A stretch of 48,190 nucleotides of DNA from an uncultured Pelagibacteraceae bacterium (GCA_902580505.1 CACHLB010000009.1:1-48190), one strand, 5' to 3'; positions 1-8,425 are shown, counted from the stretch's first letter. Translations and numbers: made by a program. The notes: a model not told the origin generated them from the letters alone.

Positions 1-1
1 T

Positions 2-100
2 TTGATGTCCAAAATAAAAGAATTAAATGAAATGTATAAATCAGGGCTGATTTCAAAAGAAGAGTTTGAAATGCTCAAAATTAAACTATTAAAAAATTAA
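2..100 (+). CDS. C-terminal end of a SHOCT-domain protein (5' end outside window)
   Basis: An open frame enters from the left edge and stops at 98-100. The visible residues include SKIKELNEMYKSGLISKEEF and end in MLKIKLLKN. This is the pattern of the SHOCT (short C-terminal) domain: an amphipathic helix, a G-L-I-S-K-E-E-F turn, then a Lys-rich helix ending in LL. SHOCT domains sit at the C-terminus of many unrelated bacterial proteins and are thought to mediate oligomerisation, so this tail does not reveal the function of the rest. An ATG at 5 could in principle start a 31-residue peptide, but SHOCT usually ends a longer protein, so I treat it as partial. Confidence 0.6.
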   Translation: MMSKIKELNEMYKSGLISKEEFEMLKIKLLKN

Positions 101-127
101 ACTAAATAAAATAAGTATTGCCTTAGA

Positions 128-982
128 ATGAAAGTTGGATTTATAGGTGTTGGATGGATGGGATTTGGTATCGCAAATAATATTCTTAAAAATAATCATG
201 AATTATTTGTAATTGCCAATAAGAACAGAAAGCCAATTGATAGAATAGTTAAAGAGGGTGCAAAAGAAGTTAAAACTTATGAGGAACTTTGTAAAAGTGG
301 ATTAGATGCCTTGTTTTTGTGTGTAACAAATTCTCCTATTGCTCATAAAATTGGAAAAAAAATAGTTTCATTGTTAACTAATAAAACAATCATAATTGAT
401 ATTACTACCCATAATCAAAATGGATCTATTGAAATGGAGCAAATATTAAATGCAAATAATATTCCTTATTTAGAGTGCCCTGTAATGGGAGGTCCTGTTC
501 AAGCAGAAGAGGCAATATTAGGTGGAATTGTTGGTGGGTCTGAAGAAAATCTAAAAAGATCAGAAGAACTTTTAAAATGTTTTTGTAAAAATTATTATCA
601 TTTTGGAGGGATTGGAAATGGTGCAAAAACAAAATTATTAAATAATTTTTTATCTTTAGGAACTGCTACTTATGTAATTGAGTTAATAAAAGCTGCAAAA
701 AAATTAGACATAGATTTAGATAAACTTTATAAAGTAGCCCAATTAGGCTCAGGTAATTCTAATGCTTTAAAGAGAATTTTTGACAAGGTTCTAGAGGACG
801 ATTACACAGGTTTTAAGTTTACAGCAACTAATACATTAAAAGATTTAACATACATTACAGATTTACTAAAAGGTATGGATAATGCGGAAAAATTATCCGA
901 TCTATCAAAATCTTTCTATAAAAAAGCAGTTGATGATGGTGATGGTGAGCTTTTTATAAGTGAACTAATAAAGAAGAATTAA
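128..982 (+). CDS. NAD(P)-dependent beta-hydroxyacid dehydrogenase (3-hydroxyisobutyrate dehydrogenase family)
   Basis: This 284-residue protein is a normal-length cytosolic oxidoreductase of the 3-hydroxyisobutyrate / tartronate semialdehyde reductase family. The N-terminus carries the Rossmann dinucleotide motif GVGWMGFGIANNIL (residues 7-20). A substrate-binding segment ECPVMGGPVQAEEAILGG follows near 115-133. The catalytic-lysine motif GNGAKTKLLNN (163-173) puts the probable catalytic Lys at 169. The C-terminal half is the all-helical dimerisation domain. The family oxidises small beta-hydroxyacids or reduces the semialdehydes. The substrate cannot be read from sequence, and the neighbours give no pathway clue. 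Its stop overlaps the stop of the convergent small gene by 4 bases. Confidence 0.85.
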   Translation: MKVGFIGVGWMGFGIANNILKNNHELFVIANKNRKPIDRIVKEGAKEVKTYEELCKSGLDALFLCVTNSPIAHKIGKKIVSLLTNKTIIIDITTHNQNGSIEMEQILNANNIPYLECPVMGGPVQAEEAILGGIVGGSEENLKRSEELLKCFCKNYYHFGGIGNGAKTKLLNNFLSLGTATYVIELIKAAKKLDIDLDKLYKVAQLGSGNSNALKRIFDKVLEDDYTGFKFTATNTLKDLTYITDLLKGMDNAEKLSDLSKSFYKKAVDDGDGELFISELIKKN

Positions 983-1158
983 TCTTTTTTTTCCTCTTTT
1001 TCTTTTTCAGCGAAAAATAAAGCAATAGCAAATAAAGTTGTCCATGCAATTCCTAATAAAGCTTTTGGACTAGTTTCAGCACTCCATATATCTAAAAAGA
1101 TTGCACCTAATCCAAGACCGATGAGATAAATAACAATTGCTATATTTGTTTTGCTCAT
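979..1158 (-). CDS. Small membrane protein, 59 residues, unknown function
   Basis: The minus strand reads ATG at 1158-1156 to TAA at 981-979, giving 59 residues that begin MSKTNIAIVIYLIGLGLGAIF and end in a charged EKEKEEKKD tail. Two hydrophobic stretches (about residues 5-24 and 33-50) are separated by DIWSAETSPK, which suggests a two-helix hairpin in the inner membrane with both ends in the cytoplasm. The composition (Gly- and Ile-rich helices, a Trp at the membrane border, a Lys/Glu tail) looks like a real membrane peptide rather than a random frame. It is convergent with the dehydrogenase and divergent from tRNA-Leu. I do not recognise the family and assign no function. Confidence 0.6.
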   Translation of the reverse strand: MSKTNIAIVIYLIGLGLGAIFLDIWSAETSPKALLGIAWTTLFAIALFFAEKEKEEKKD

Positions 1159-1193
1159 ATCAATTAAGCTAATGTTTTACACTATTATTCTAA

Positions 1194-1222
1194 TTGGACA
1201 ATTATAAACAATCATATATAAA
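1194..1222 (+). promoter_or_regulatory. Probable sigma-70-type promoter for tRNA-Leu and tig
   Basis: TTGGAC (1194-1199) and TATAAA (1217-1222) are separated by 17 bases, close to the -35/-10 consensus. Predicted initiation is around 1229-1231, just before the mature tRNA 5' end at 1236. Because tig begins 6 bases after the tRNA, this promoter probably drives both. The inference rests on consensus match and position, in AT-rich DNA where chance matches are common. Confidence 0.45.
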
Positions 1223-1235
1223 GCACCAATAATTT

Positions 1236-1320
1236 GGGCGAGTGGCGGAATTGGTAGACGCGTTGGTCTTAGGAACCAATAGTGCAAACTGTGAAGGTTC
1301 GAGTCCTTTCTCGCCTACCA
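1236..1320 (+). tRNA. tRNA-Leu (anticodon TAG)
   Basis: The acceptor stem GGGCGAG (1236-1242) pairs with CTCGCCT near the 3' end (one G-U pair), followed by discriminator A and an encoded CCA ending at 1320. The D region GCGGAATTGGTAGACGC is characteristic of tRNA-Leu. The anticodon stem TTGGT/ACCAA (1263-1267/1275-1279) closes the loop CTTAGGA with anticodon TAG at 1270-1272, reading CUN codons. The T arm GGTTCGAGTCC is canonical, and the variable arm is the longer type II form expected for Leu. Confidence 0.97.
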
Positions 1321-1326
1321 TATTTT

Positions 1327-2796
1327 ATGAAAGTAACAGTAGAAAACAAAAAAGGTTTAGAAAAAAATATAAAAGTTTTTATCGATAAAAAAACTATATC
1401 TGGATATCTCGATGAAAAATATGAAGAGATTAAAAAAGATGTCGTTTTAAAAGGATTTAGACCAGGTAAAGTTCCCACAGAAATTCTAAAAAGACAATTT
1501 GGAAAAGCAGTCTATGGAGAGGTTATAGATAAAGTATTAAAAGACACAACAACTAAAGCTCTTGAGGATAATAAAATTAAACCAGCTGGTCAGCCTAAAA
1601 TTGATTTAAAGTCATTTGGTGAAGGAAAAGATCTTGAATACACTATTTCTGTAACAGAACTACCTAATGTTGAAGTTGGATCATTAAAAGATCTTAAGGT
1701 AGATGAATACGTTGTTAAAATTGATCCAAAAGAAACAGATAAAAGAATTGATCAAATAGCAAAAACCCAAAAAAACTTTAAAGACGCAGAAGAAAGTTAT
1801 GCAGCTAAAGAAGGTGATTTAGTTATATTTGATTATAAAGCGACTGTTGATAGAAAAGATTTTAAAGGAAATGAAGGAAAAAATACTCAATTAGAACTTG
1901 GAAAAGATTTGTTTATTAAAGGATTTGATAAGCAATTAGAAGGTGTCAAAAATAAACAAGATAAAAAAGTAGAAGTTAAACTACCAGAAAACTTTCCAGA
2001 AAAAGAAGTAGCTAACAAATCTGCGGTATTTGAATGCAAAATTACAGCAGTAAAAAAACCTGAAGAAACTAAAATAGATGACAACTTTGCAAAAAATTTA
2101 GGCGCAAAAGACTTAAATAATTTAAAAGAATTAATATCTAAACAAATCAATGATGAATTTAAAAATTCATTAGAAATTATTTCAAAAAAACAAATTCTTG
2201 AACAAATTGAAAAACAAAAACTAGATCAGTTACCAGCAAATCTAATTGAACAAGAATTAAATTTACTAGCTCAAGGCATGAAAGAAGAAGAGAAAAAAAA
2301 AAATATGAAATACTTCGAGGAACAAGCCAAAAAAAGAATTAAAACTGGTTTAATTTTAAATGCATTTGGTGAGAAAAATAAAATTAAAGTATCTCAAGAA
2401 GAATTAAATGCAGAAATACAAAAACAATTTAGAATGATGCCTGGACAAGAAAAAATGGTTAAAGAGTATTATGAGAAAAATCCAGGAGCTATTGAGAGTT
2501 TAAGAGGTTCTATTTATGAAGAAAAAATAATAGGTGAACTTAAAAAAATTGCAAAAGTAAATAAAAAAGAAATTAGTAAAGAAGAAGCTGAAAAAATATT
2601 AAAAGAAGAGAATGAAAAAAATTTAAAAGAGCAAGAAAAATTAGCAAAACTATCTGAAGGTGCTGACGGTAAAGCAAAAGAGAAAAAAGAAGTTAAGACA
2701 GAAGATAAGAAAGAAAAGAAAACAGCCAAACCATCTAAAGCTCCAAAAAAAGTAGCAAAAAAAACTAAATCAACAAAAAAAGTTAGCAAAAAGTAA
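1327..2796 (+). CDS. tig: Trigger factor, ribosome-associated chaperone and peptidyl-prolyl isomerase
   Basis: Trigger factor docks at the ribosome exit tunnel and shields nascent chains. From the ATG at 1327 the product is 489 residues. The ribosome-docking loop GFRPGKVP falls at residues 43-50, the expected position. An FKBP-like domain (around 150-245, with GDLVIFDYKA and LELGKDLFIKGF) and the helical chaperone arms follow. The frame is open further upstream into the tRNA, but an upstream start would lie inside tRNA-Leu and only the 1327 ATG gives the family N-terminus. The protein is longer than usual because of a Lys/Glu-rich tail after about residue 420 that ends in a Lys/Ala/Thr-rich stretch like histone H1-type tails. 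It lies directly upstream of clpP, clpX and lon, a common proteostasis grouping. Confidence 0.96.
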   Translation: MKVTVENKKGLEKNIKVFIDKKTISGYLDEKYEEIKKDVVLKGFRPGKVPTEILKRQFGKAVYGEVIDKVLKDTTTKALEDNKIKPAGQPKIDLKSFGEGKDLEYTISVTELPNVEVGSLKDLKVDEYVVKIDPKETDKRIDQIAKTQKNFKDAEESYAAKEGDLVIFDYKATVDRKDFKGNEGKNTQLELGKDLFIKGFDKQLEGVKNKQDKKVEVKLPENFPEKEVANKSAVFECKITAVKKPEETKIDDNFAKNLGAKDLNNLKELISKQINDEFKNSLEIISKKQILEQIEKQKLDQLPANLIEQELNLLAQGMKEEEKKKNMKYFEEQAKKRIKTGLILNAFGEKNKIKVSQEELNAEIQKQFRMMPGQEKMVKEYYEKNPGAIESLRGSIYEEKIIGELKKIAKVNKKEISKEEAEKILKEENEKNLKEQEKLAKLSEGADGKAKEKKEVKTEDKKEKKTAKPSKAPKKVAKKTKSTKKVSKK

Positions 2797-2827
2797 TCAC
2801 AAGTTGTATAAGTAGATCGAATCACTT

Positions 2828-3439
2828 ATGACCACAAAAATTCCAGAACATCTAAGTACTTTGATACCAATGGTAGTTGAACAATCAAGCCGTGGTGAAA
2901 GAGCTTATGATATTTATTCAAGATTATTAAAAGAGAGAATTGTTTTTGTAGTTGGACCAATTAATGATGCAGTTGCATCTTTGGTTACTGCTCAATTATT
3001 ATTTTTAGAGTCTGAAGATCCAAAAAAAGAAATTTCATTATACATAAATAGTCCTGGTGGTTTAGTCACAGCTGGCTTAGGAATTTATGACACGATGCAA
3101 TACATCAAACCTGAAGTTAGTACTTTGTGTATTGGTCAAGCTGCAAGCATGGGATCATTTTTATTGGCCGCAGGATCTAAAGGAAAAAGATTATCACTAC
3201 CAAATTCAAGAATAATGGTTCATCAACCTTCTGCAGGTTTTCAAGGTCAAGCTACAGATATAGAAATTCATGCTAATGAAGTTATGTCTTTAAAAAAAAG
3301 ATTGAATGAAATTTATTCTAAACACACAGGTAAGTCGGTTGATCAAATCAAAGAAGCTTTGGAGAGAGACAATTTTATGACGCCTGATCATGCTAAAGAT
3401 TTTGGTTTGATCGATAAAGTGGTAGAAAAAAGAGATTAA
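2828..3439 (+). CDS. clpP: ATP-dependent Clp protease proteolytic subunit
   Basis: This 203-residue serine peptidase forms the double-heptamer chamber that degrades substrates unfolded by ClpX. The catalytic triad is visible: Ser107 in GQAASMGS, His132 in MVHQPSAG and Asp181 in ERDNFMT. The YINSPGG oxyanion/handle motif lies at 72-78. Length and start are typical, with a short N-terminal propeptide region. The gene follows tig by 31 bases and precedes clpX by 89 bases, so they are likely co-expressed or separately boosted. The protein acts in the cytosol. Confidence 0.98.
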   Translation: MTTKIPEHLSTLIPMVVEQSSRGERAYDIYSRLLKERIVFVVGPINDAVASLVTAQLLFLESEDPKKEISLYINSPGGLVTAGLGIYDTMQYIKPEVSTLCIGQAASMGSFLLAAGSKGKRLSLPNSRIMVHQPSAGFQGQATDIEIHANEVMSLKKRLNEIYSKHTGKSVDQIKEALERDNFMTPDHAKDFGLIDKVVEKRD

Positions 3440-3528
3440 ACAACAATATATAGTTTATTCACAACCTATACTTGATTAAGAAGCGATCTTTGTAATAAAG
3501 TATTCAAATTGATTCGTTATAAAAAACT

Positions 3529-4791
3529 ATGAGCAACAATAATAAAAATATTCTTTACTGTTCTTTCTGTGGAAAGAGTCAACATGAGGTCAGAAAATTA
3601 ATTGCTGGCCCAACTGTATTTATTTGTGATGAGTGTGTTGAATTATGTATGGACATCATCAAAGAAGAGAGCAAAGATACTTTTGTTAAACATCAAGATG
3701 GATTGCCATCACCAAAAGAGATTTGCTCAGTTCTAGATGATTATGTAATCGGACAAGACCATGCAAAAAAAGTTTTATCAGTTGCAGTTCACAATCATTA
3801 CAAAAGATTAAATTATGAAAATAAAACTAGTAAAAACGTTGAACTCTCAAAATCAAATATTCTGTTAGTTGGACCAACAGGATGTGGAAAAACTTTACTA
3901 GCTCAAACTTTAGCAAGAATTTTAGATGTGCCTTTCACTATGGCAGATGCAACTACATTAACAGAAGCTGGTTATGTAGGTGAAGATGTTGAAAATATTA
4001 TATTAAAATTATTACAAGCAGCAGATTATAACGTTGAAAAAGCGCAAAGAGGAATTGTTTATATTGATGAAGTAGATAAAATTAGCAGAAAATCAGAAAA
4101 CCCATCAATTACAAGAGATGTTTCTGGTGAAGGTGTTCAGCAAGCTTTATTAAAAATAATGGAAGGAACAGTTGCTAGTGTACCCCCACAAGGTGGAAGA
4201 AAACATCCGCAACAAGAGTTTTTACAAGTAGATACCACTAACATATTATTTATATGTGGTGGTGCGTTTGCAGGTTTAGATAAAATTATTTCACAAAGAG
4301 ACAAAGGTTCATCAATTGGATTCGGTGCTGAAGTCAAAAGTCTTGAAGATAAAAAGGTTGGTGAATGGATGAAAAATCTTGAGCCTGAAGATCTATTAAA
4401 ATACGGATTGATACCAGAATTTATTGGAAGATTACCTATAACTGCTACTTTAGATGATCTTGATGAAAAATCTTTAGTTAAAATTTTATTAGAACCAAAA
4501 AATTCTTTAATTAAACAATACCAAGAGCTATTTAAATTAGAGGGAGTAAAACTTACTTTTAAAGATCAATCAGTTAAAGACATTGCTAACAAGGCAATAT
4601 CTAAAAAAACTGGAGCAAGAGGACTTAGATCGATTCTAGAAAACATATTATTAAAAACAATGTTTGATCTACCAAGTCAAGATAACATCGAAGAAGTTAT
4701 AATTGATTCTGGTGCGGCGAAAGGTGTATCGGCGCCTGTTATTGTTCATTCAAAGAACAAAACTAAAACTGACAAGACTTCAGCAGCATAA
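3529..4791 (+). CDS. clpX: Clp protease ATPase subunit ClpX
   Basis: This AAA+ unfoldase feeds substrates to ClpP. It has 420 residues with the full ClpX layout. The N-terminal zinc-binding domain has Cys11, Cys14, Cys33 and Cys36. Walker A is GPTGCGKT (115-122) and Walker B is VYIDEVDK (177-184). The pore-loop segment GYVGEDVE precedes Walker B, an arginine-finger region is present ([10 protein letters not shown]), and the sensor-2 motif GARGLRS lies near 363. The ATG at 3529 gives the family N-terminus directly before the zinc domain. I see no clear Shine-Dalgarno sequence, which is common in this genome. The 89-base upstream spacer contains nothing I can call securely. Confidence 0.98.
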   Translation: MSNNNKNILYCSFCGKSQHEVRKLIAGPTVFICDECVELCMDIIKEESKDTFVKHQDGLPSPKEICSVLDDYVIGQDHAKKVLSVAVHNHYKRLNYENKTSKNVELSKSNILLVGPTGCGKTLLAQTLARILDVPFTMADATTLTEAGYVGEDVENIILKLLQAADYNVEKAQRGIVYIDEVDKISRKSENPSITRDVSGEGVQQALLKIMEGTVASVPPQGGRKHPQQEFLQVDTTNILFICGGAFAGLDKIISQRDKGSSIGFGAEVKSLEDKKVGEWMKNLEPEDLLKYGLIPEFIGRLPITATLDDLDEKSLVKILLEPKNSLIKQYQELFKLEGVKLTFKDQSVKDIANKAISKKTGARGLRSILENILLKTMFDLPSQDNIEEVIIDSGAAKGVSAPVIVHSKNKTKTDKTSAA

Positions 4792-4832
4792 TTTAGCGTT
4801 AATAAACCATAATTTCCTATTGCATTATAAAA

Positions 4833-4838
4833 TATAAT
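4833..4838 (+). promoter_or_regulatory. Possible -10 element upstream of lon
   Basis: A perfect TATAAT lies 16 bases upstream of the lon ATG in the 62-base clpX-lon spacer. At 17-base spacing the -35 position holds only a weak match (TAATTT). If real, it would give lon its own short-leader transcript. AT-rich background makes this uncertain. Confidence 0.25.
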
Positions 4839-4853
4839 ATCCATATTTCTCTG

Positions 4854-7241
4854 ATGGATATAAAAGTAACATTACCGTTATTACCTTTAAGAGATATAGT
4901 TGTTTTCCCAAGTATGGTTATTCCTTTATTTGTTGGAAGAGATAAGTCTATCACTGCGTTAAATGAAGTAATGAAAGGTGATAAAAAAATTGTTCTTGTC
5001 ACTCAAAAAAATTCAGAAGTTGATGATCCTAAAAAAAATGATGTATTCACTTATGGATGTGAAAGTAACATATTACAGCTACTTAAGCTTCCAGATGGAA
5101 CAGTTAAAGTATTAGTAGAAGGTACTAAAAGAGTAAAAATAATAGATTTTAAAGATGATGAAAAATTTATCAAATGTTCATTTGAGTATCAAAAAGATAT
5201 TTCATCAAAGGACGATGATCTATTACCATTAAGTTTAACAGCGATAAAAAGATTAGAAAAATTAACCTCAGTGAATAAAAAAATATCTTCAGAGATCATA
5301 AACACTATTAAACAATTAAAAGATCCATCTAAAATTGCTGATAATATAATTTCGCATATCAACGCTAGTATCTCAGAAAAACAACAAATCTTTGAAACTT
5401 TAGATGTTAAAAAAAGATTAAATAGCGTCATTAAAATTATGGAAAATGAGGCAAGCATTATAGGTGTTGAGAAAAGGATTAGAGGAAGAGTTAAAACCCA
5501 AATGGAAAAAACTCAAAGAGAGTATTATTTAAATGAGCAATTAAAAGCTATTCAAAAAGAATTGGGTGAAATTGAAGACGGCAAGGATGAGACCACAAGC
5601 TTAAAAAAATCAATTTTGAAGGCAAAGATGCCAAAAGAGGTTGAAAAGAAATGTATGTCTGAACTTAAAAAATTAAAAAATATGAGTCCAATGTCCGCTG
5701 AAGCTACAGTTGTAAGAAATTACTTAGATTGGATGATAGATTTACCATGGTTTAAAAAAGATAAGGTAGATATCGATTTAAATAAAGCTTTAAAAATTCT
5801 TGAGGAAGATCATTTTGGATTAGAAAAAGTTAAAGAGAGAATTATAGAATTTTTAGCTGTGCAGAAAAGAATGGATAAAATTAAAGGTCCTATTCTATGT
5901 TTAGTAGGTCCACCAGGTGTAGGTAAAACTTCTTTAGGTAAATCAATAGCTAAGGCAACTAATAGACAATTTGTAAGAATGTCTTTAGGTGGAGTGAGAG
6001 ATGAAGCGGAAGTAAGAGGTCACAGAAGAACTTACATTGGCTCGCTTCCAGGAAAAATTATTCAAATGATGAAAAAAGCAGGTACTAAAAATCCATTATT
6101 TTTATTAGATGAGATTGATAAAGTTGGAAACGATTATAGAGGTGATCCATCATCAGCTTTATTAGAGGCTTTGGATCCTGAGCAAAATACAACATTTAAT
6201 GATCATTACCTTGAAGTTGATTATGATTTATCAGATGTAATGTTTGTAACAACAGCAAACACATTAAATATTCTTCCTCCACTTTTAGATAGAATGGAAG
6301 TCATAAGAATTCCAGGATATACAGAAGATGAGAAGATTAATATTGCTAATAAATATTTACTTCCTAAACAAATCAAAGACAATGGTGTTAAAGAAGGCGA
6401 GATGAAGTTAGCTGACGATACAATTAAAGAAATTATTAGAAGTTATACAAGAGAAAGTGGTGTCAGAAATTTAGAGAGAGAAATATCAAAAGTAACAAGA
6501 AAAGTTGTTAAAAAAGTTGTTAATAACGAAGAAAAGAGTGTCGAGGTCAATGAAAAAAATATACCTGATTTTCTTGGAATTAAGAAATTTAAATTTGGTG
6601 AACTAGAAGCAAAAGACAAAGTTGGAATAGTTATAGGTTTAGCTTGGACAGAGTTTGGAGGAGAAATATTGAAAGTTGAAACTGTTAATATGCCAGGTAA
6701 AGGCAGAATGCAAATAACTGGTAAGCTAGGCGATGTAATGCAAGAATCTGTAAAAGCTGCAAAATCTTATGTAAGGTCAAAATGTTTAGAATTTGGAGTA
6801 ACGCCGCCATTATTTGAAAAAAAAGATTTTCACATACATGTACCTGAAGGTGCAACACCTAAAGATGGTCCTTCAGCTGGAATAGCTATGGTTACATCAA
6901 TAGTATCATCAATTACAAAAGTTCCAGTAAAAAGAGAAATAGCAATGACAGGTGAGGTAACAATCACAGGCCAGGTTTTGCCAATTGGCGGACTTAAAGA
7001 AAAACTATTAGCAGCTCACAGAGCTGGTGTTAAAAAAGTTTTGATACCTAAAGAGAATGAAAAAGATTTAGTTGATGTACCAAAAAAAGTGAAAGACGAT
7101 ATTGAAATAGTGCCAGTAGAAACTGCTGATGAAGTAATTAAAATAGCTTTAACCAAAGAATTGAAGCCTACTGAATGGACTGAAGTAGATAAATTAACAG
7201 AAACTAAAAAAGACGATAAATCTCAAGCTAGTATTCAGTAA
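4854..7241 (+). CDS. lon: ATP-dependent protease Lon
   Basis: Lon is a single-chain AAA+ protease for damaged and regulatory proteins in the cytosol. The 795-residue product is of normal length. It has the N-terminal substrate domain (PLLPLRDIVVFPSMVIPLFVG at about 6-26) and a coiled linker. Walker A is GPPGVGKT (352-359) and Walker B is FLLDEIDK. The C-terminal peptidase domain carries Ser674 in PKDGPSAG and Lys717 in the KEK of GGLKEKLL, a Ser/Lys dyad 43 residues apart as in E. coli Lon. It ends the tig-clpP-clpX-lon run. A gene for the DNA-binding protein HU, often next to lon in related bacteria, is absent here. Confidence 0.98.
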   Translation: MDIKVTLPLLPLRDIVVFPSMVIPLFVGRDKSITALNEVMKGDKKIVLVTQKNSEVDDPKKNDVFTYGCESNILQLLKLPDGTVKVLVEGTKRVKIIDFKDDEKFIKCSFEYQKDISSKDDDLLPLSLTAIKRLEKLTSVNKKISSEIINTIKQLKDPSKIADNIISHINASISEKQQIFETLDVKKRLNSVIKIMENEASIIGVEKRIRGRVKTQMEKTQREYYLNEQLKAIQKELGEIEDGKDETTSLKKSILKAKMPKEVEKKCMSELKKLKNMSPMSAEATVVRNYLDWMIDLPWFKKDKVDIDLNKALKILEEDHFGLEKVKERIIEFLAVQKRMDKIKGPILCLVGPPGVGKTSLGKSIAKATNRQFVRMSLGGVRDEAEVRGHRRTYIGSLPGKIIQMMKKAGTKNPLFLLDEIDKVGNDYRGDPSSALLEALDPEQNTTFNDHYLEVDYDLSDVMFVTTANTLNILPPLLDRMEVIRIPGYTEDEKINIANKYLLPKQIKDNGVKEGEMKLADDTIKEIIRSYTRESGVRNLEREISKVTRKVVKKVVNNEEKSVEVNEKNIPDFLGIKKFKFGELEAKDKVGIVIGLAWTEFGGEILKVETVNMPGKGRMQITGKLGDVMQESVKAAKSYVRSKCLEFGVTPPLFEKKDFHIHVPEGATPKDGPSAGIAMVTSIVSSITKVPVKREIAMTGEVTITGQVLPIGGLKEKLLAAHRAGVKKVLIPKENEKDLVDVPKKVKDDIEIVPVETADEVIKIALTKELKPTEWTEVDKLTETKKDDKSQASIQ

Positions 7242-7255
7242 TAAACAATTTACAT

Positions 7256-7261
7256 TATAAT
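7256..7261 (+). promoter_or_regulatory. Possible -10 element for the tRNA-Val/tRNA-Asp transcript
   Basis: A perfect TATAAT lies 27 bases before the mature 5' end of tRNA-Val, in the short spacer after lon. Initiation would fall near 7268, leaving a short 5' leader for RNase P to remove. The -35 region is poor, so this is suggestive only. Confidence 0.35.
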
Positions 7262-7288
7262 AGCCTTGATGTAATAGTACCATGTTTT

Positions 7289-7364
7289 GGGCGGTTAGCT
7301 CAGTTGGTAGAGCATCTCGTTTACACCGAGGGGGTCAAAGGTTCGAGTCCTTTACTGCCCACCA
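7289..7364 (+). tRNA. tRNA-Val (anticodon TAC)
   Basis: The acceptor GGGCGGT pairs with ACTGCCC, with discriminator A7361 and encoded CCA at 7362-7364. The D arm TAGCTCAGTTGGTAGAGC, the anticodon loop TTTACAC with TAC, and the T arm GGTTCGAGTCC are all canonical. It is separated from tRNA-Asp by 6 bases, so both are almost certainly processed from one precursor. Confidence 0.97.
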
Positions 7365-7370
7365 GAACAC

Positions 7371-7447
7371 GGGGGTGTAGCTCAGTTGGTTAGAGCGATC
7401 GCCTGTCACGCGATAGGTCGAGGGTTCGAGTCCCTTCACTCCCGCCA
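7371..7447 (+). tRNA. tRNA-Asp (anticodon GTC)
   Basis: The acceptor GGGGGTG pairs with CACTCCC (one G-U pair), with discriminator G7444 and encoded CCA at 7445-7447. The anticodon stem ATCGC/GCGAT closes the loop CTGTCAC with anticodon GTC. The T arm GGTTCGAGTCC is canonical. tRNA-Val and tRNA-Asp sit between lon and nuoA. Confidence 0.97.
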
Positions 7448-7493
7448 TCAAATAAATGAATAAAATAAAGCCTTAAAATGTGACCTATCTGCT

Positions 7494-7512
7494 CTTTTAG
7501 TTGATCTAAAAG
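7494..7512 (+). promoter_or_regulatory. Inverted repeat just upstream of nuoA
   Basis: CTTTTAG (7494-7500) and CTAAAAG (7506-7512) are perfect inverted copies around a 5-base centre, TTGAT. The element ends 18 bases before the nuoA ATG. It has no T tract after it and low GC, so it is not a convincing terminator. Its place fits an operator or a 5'-UTR hairpin for the nuo operon, but no regulator can be named from the sequence. Confidence 0.45.
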
Positions 7513-7530
7513 GTGCTATATAGACTCATC

Positions 7531-7899
7531 ATGCTTGCGGAATTTTTAAAAGATTATTTGCCAATAATTGTATTTTTACTAGTTGCACTTGTATTAAGTG
7601 TAGCATTTGTGGCAGTAAATTACTTAGCATCTCCAAAAAATCCTGATCCAGAGAAACTATCAGCATACGAATGTGGTTTCGAACCATTTAATGACTCTAG
7701 AATGGAATTTGATGTTAGATTTTATCTTGTTGCAATATTATTTATTATTTTTGATTTAGAAATCGCGTTTCTATTTCCCTGGGCAATATCACTAGGCAAA
7801 ATCGGAATATTCGGATTTACATCAATGATGATCTTCTTATTTATTCTTACTATTGGTTTTATATATGAATGGAAAAAAGGAGCACTAGACTGGGAATAA
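7531..7899 (+). CDS. nuoA: NADH-quinone oxidoreductase subunit A
   Basis: This small membrane subunit lies at the junction of the peripheral and membrane arms of complex I. From the ATG at 7531 it has 122 residues with three transmembrane helices. The conserved loop [20 protein letters not shown], including the family Cys, falls near residues 46-65, and FLFPWA is in helix 2. A GTG at 7513 is in frame, but the ATG gives the usual N-terminus ([11 protein letters not shown]). It is the first gene of a 14-gene nuoA-N operon and ends 1 base before the nuoB start. Confidence 0.95.
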   Translation: MLAEFLKDYLPIIVFLLVALVLSVAFVAVNYLASPKNPDPEKLSAYECGFEPFNDSRMEFDVRFYLVAILFIIFDLEIAFLFPWAISLGKIGIFGFTSMMIFLFILTIGFIYEWKKGALDWE

Positions 7900-7900
7900 A

Positions 7901-8422
7901 ATGAATTTAGAAGAAAGAAAAAAAAATATTCCAGAAGAATTTAAGCAATTAGCACAAGATTTCAGTGACAATGGTTTTATAACAACATCACTTGATAATT
8001 TAGTTAACTGGGCTAGAACTGGATCTTTACATTGGATGACTTTTGGTCTTGCATGTTGTGCTGTCGAAATGATGCAAACTTCAATGCCAAGATATGATTT
8101 AGAAAGATTTGGTGCTGCCCCTAGAGCTTCACCTAGACAATCAGATGTTATGATTGTTGCTGGAACTCTTACAAACAAAATGGCTCCAGCACTAAGAAAA
8201 GTTTATGATCAGATGCCAGAACCAAGATATGTAATTTCCATGGGAAGTTGTGCAAATGGTGGGGGATATTATCATTACTCATATTCTGTCGTAAGGGGAT
8301 GTGATCGTATTGTGCCAGTTGATGTATATGTTCCTGGGTGCCCTCCTTCTGCTGAAGCACTTTTATATGGGATAATGCAACTTCAAAAGAAAATCAGGAA
8401 CAAAGGTTCTCTGGAAAGATAA
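7901..8422 (+). CDS. nuoB: NADH-quinone oxidoreductase subunit B (N2 iron-sulfur cluster)
   Basis: NuoB carries the terminal 4Fe-4S cluster N2 that passes electrons to ubiquinone. In this 173-residue protein the ligands are the tandem Cys52-Cys53 (LACCAVEMM), Cys117 ([10 protein letters not shown]) and Cys147 ([14 protein letters not shown]). All four are present, so it should be functional. The ATG at 7901 comes directly after nuoA. Confidence 0.97.
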   Translation: MNLEERKKNIPEEFKQLAQDFSDNGFITTSLDNLVNWARTGSLHWMTFGLACCAVEMMQTSMPRYDLERFGAAPRASPRQSDVMIVAGTLTNKMAPALRKVYDQMPEPRYVISMGSCANGGGYYHYSYSVVRGCDRIVPVDVYVPGCPPSAEALLYGIMQLQKKIRNKGSLER

Positions 8423-8425
8423 AAA

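Noticed and set aside
1282..1326. Upstream extension of tig
   Set aside because: The frame runs through tRNA-Leu, which cannot be both tRNA and the tig N-terminus; the ATG at 1327 gives the family start.
2514..2825. 103-residue open frame antisense to the end of tig
   Set aside because: It is the complement of Lys-rich codons (giving Phe, Leu and Ser repeats), lies wholly over a certain gene, and has no family features.
3440..3528. Promoter for clpX in the clpP-clpX spacer (TTGATT and TAATAA)
   Set aside because: Spacing is 15 and such matches are frequent in AT-rich DNA; not strong enough to list.
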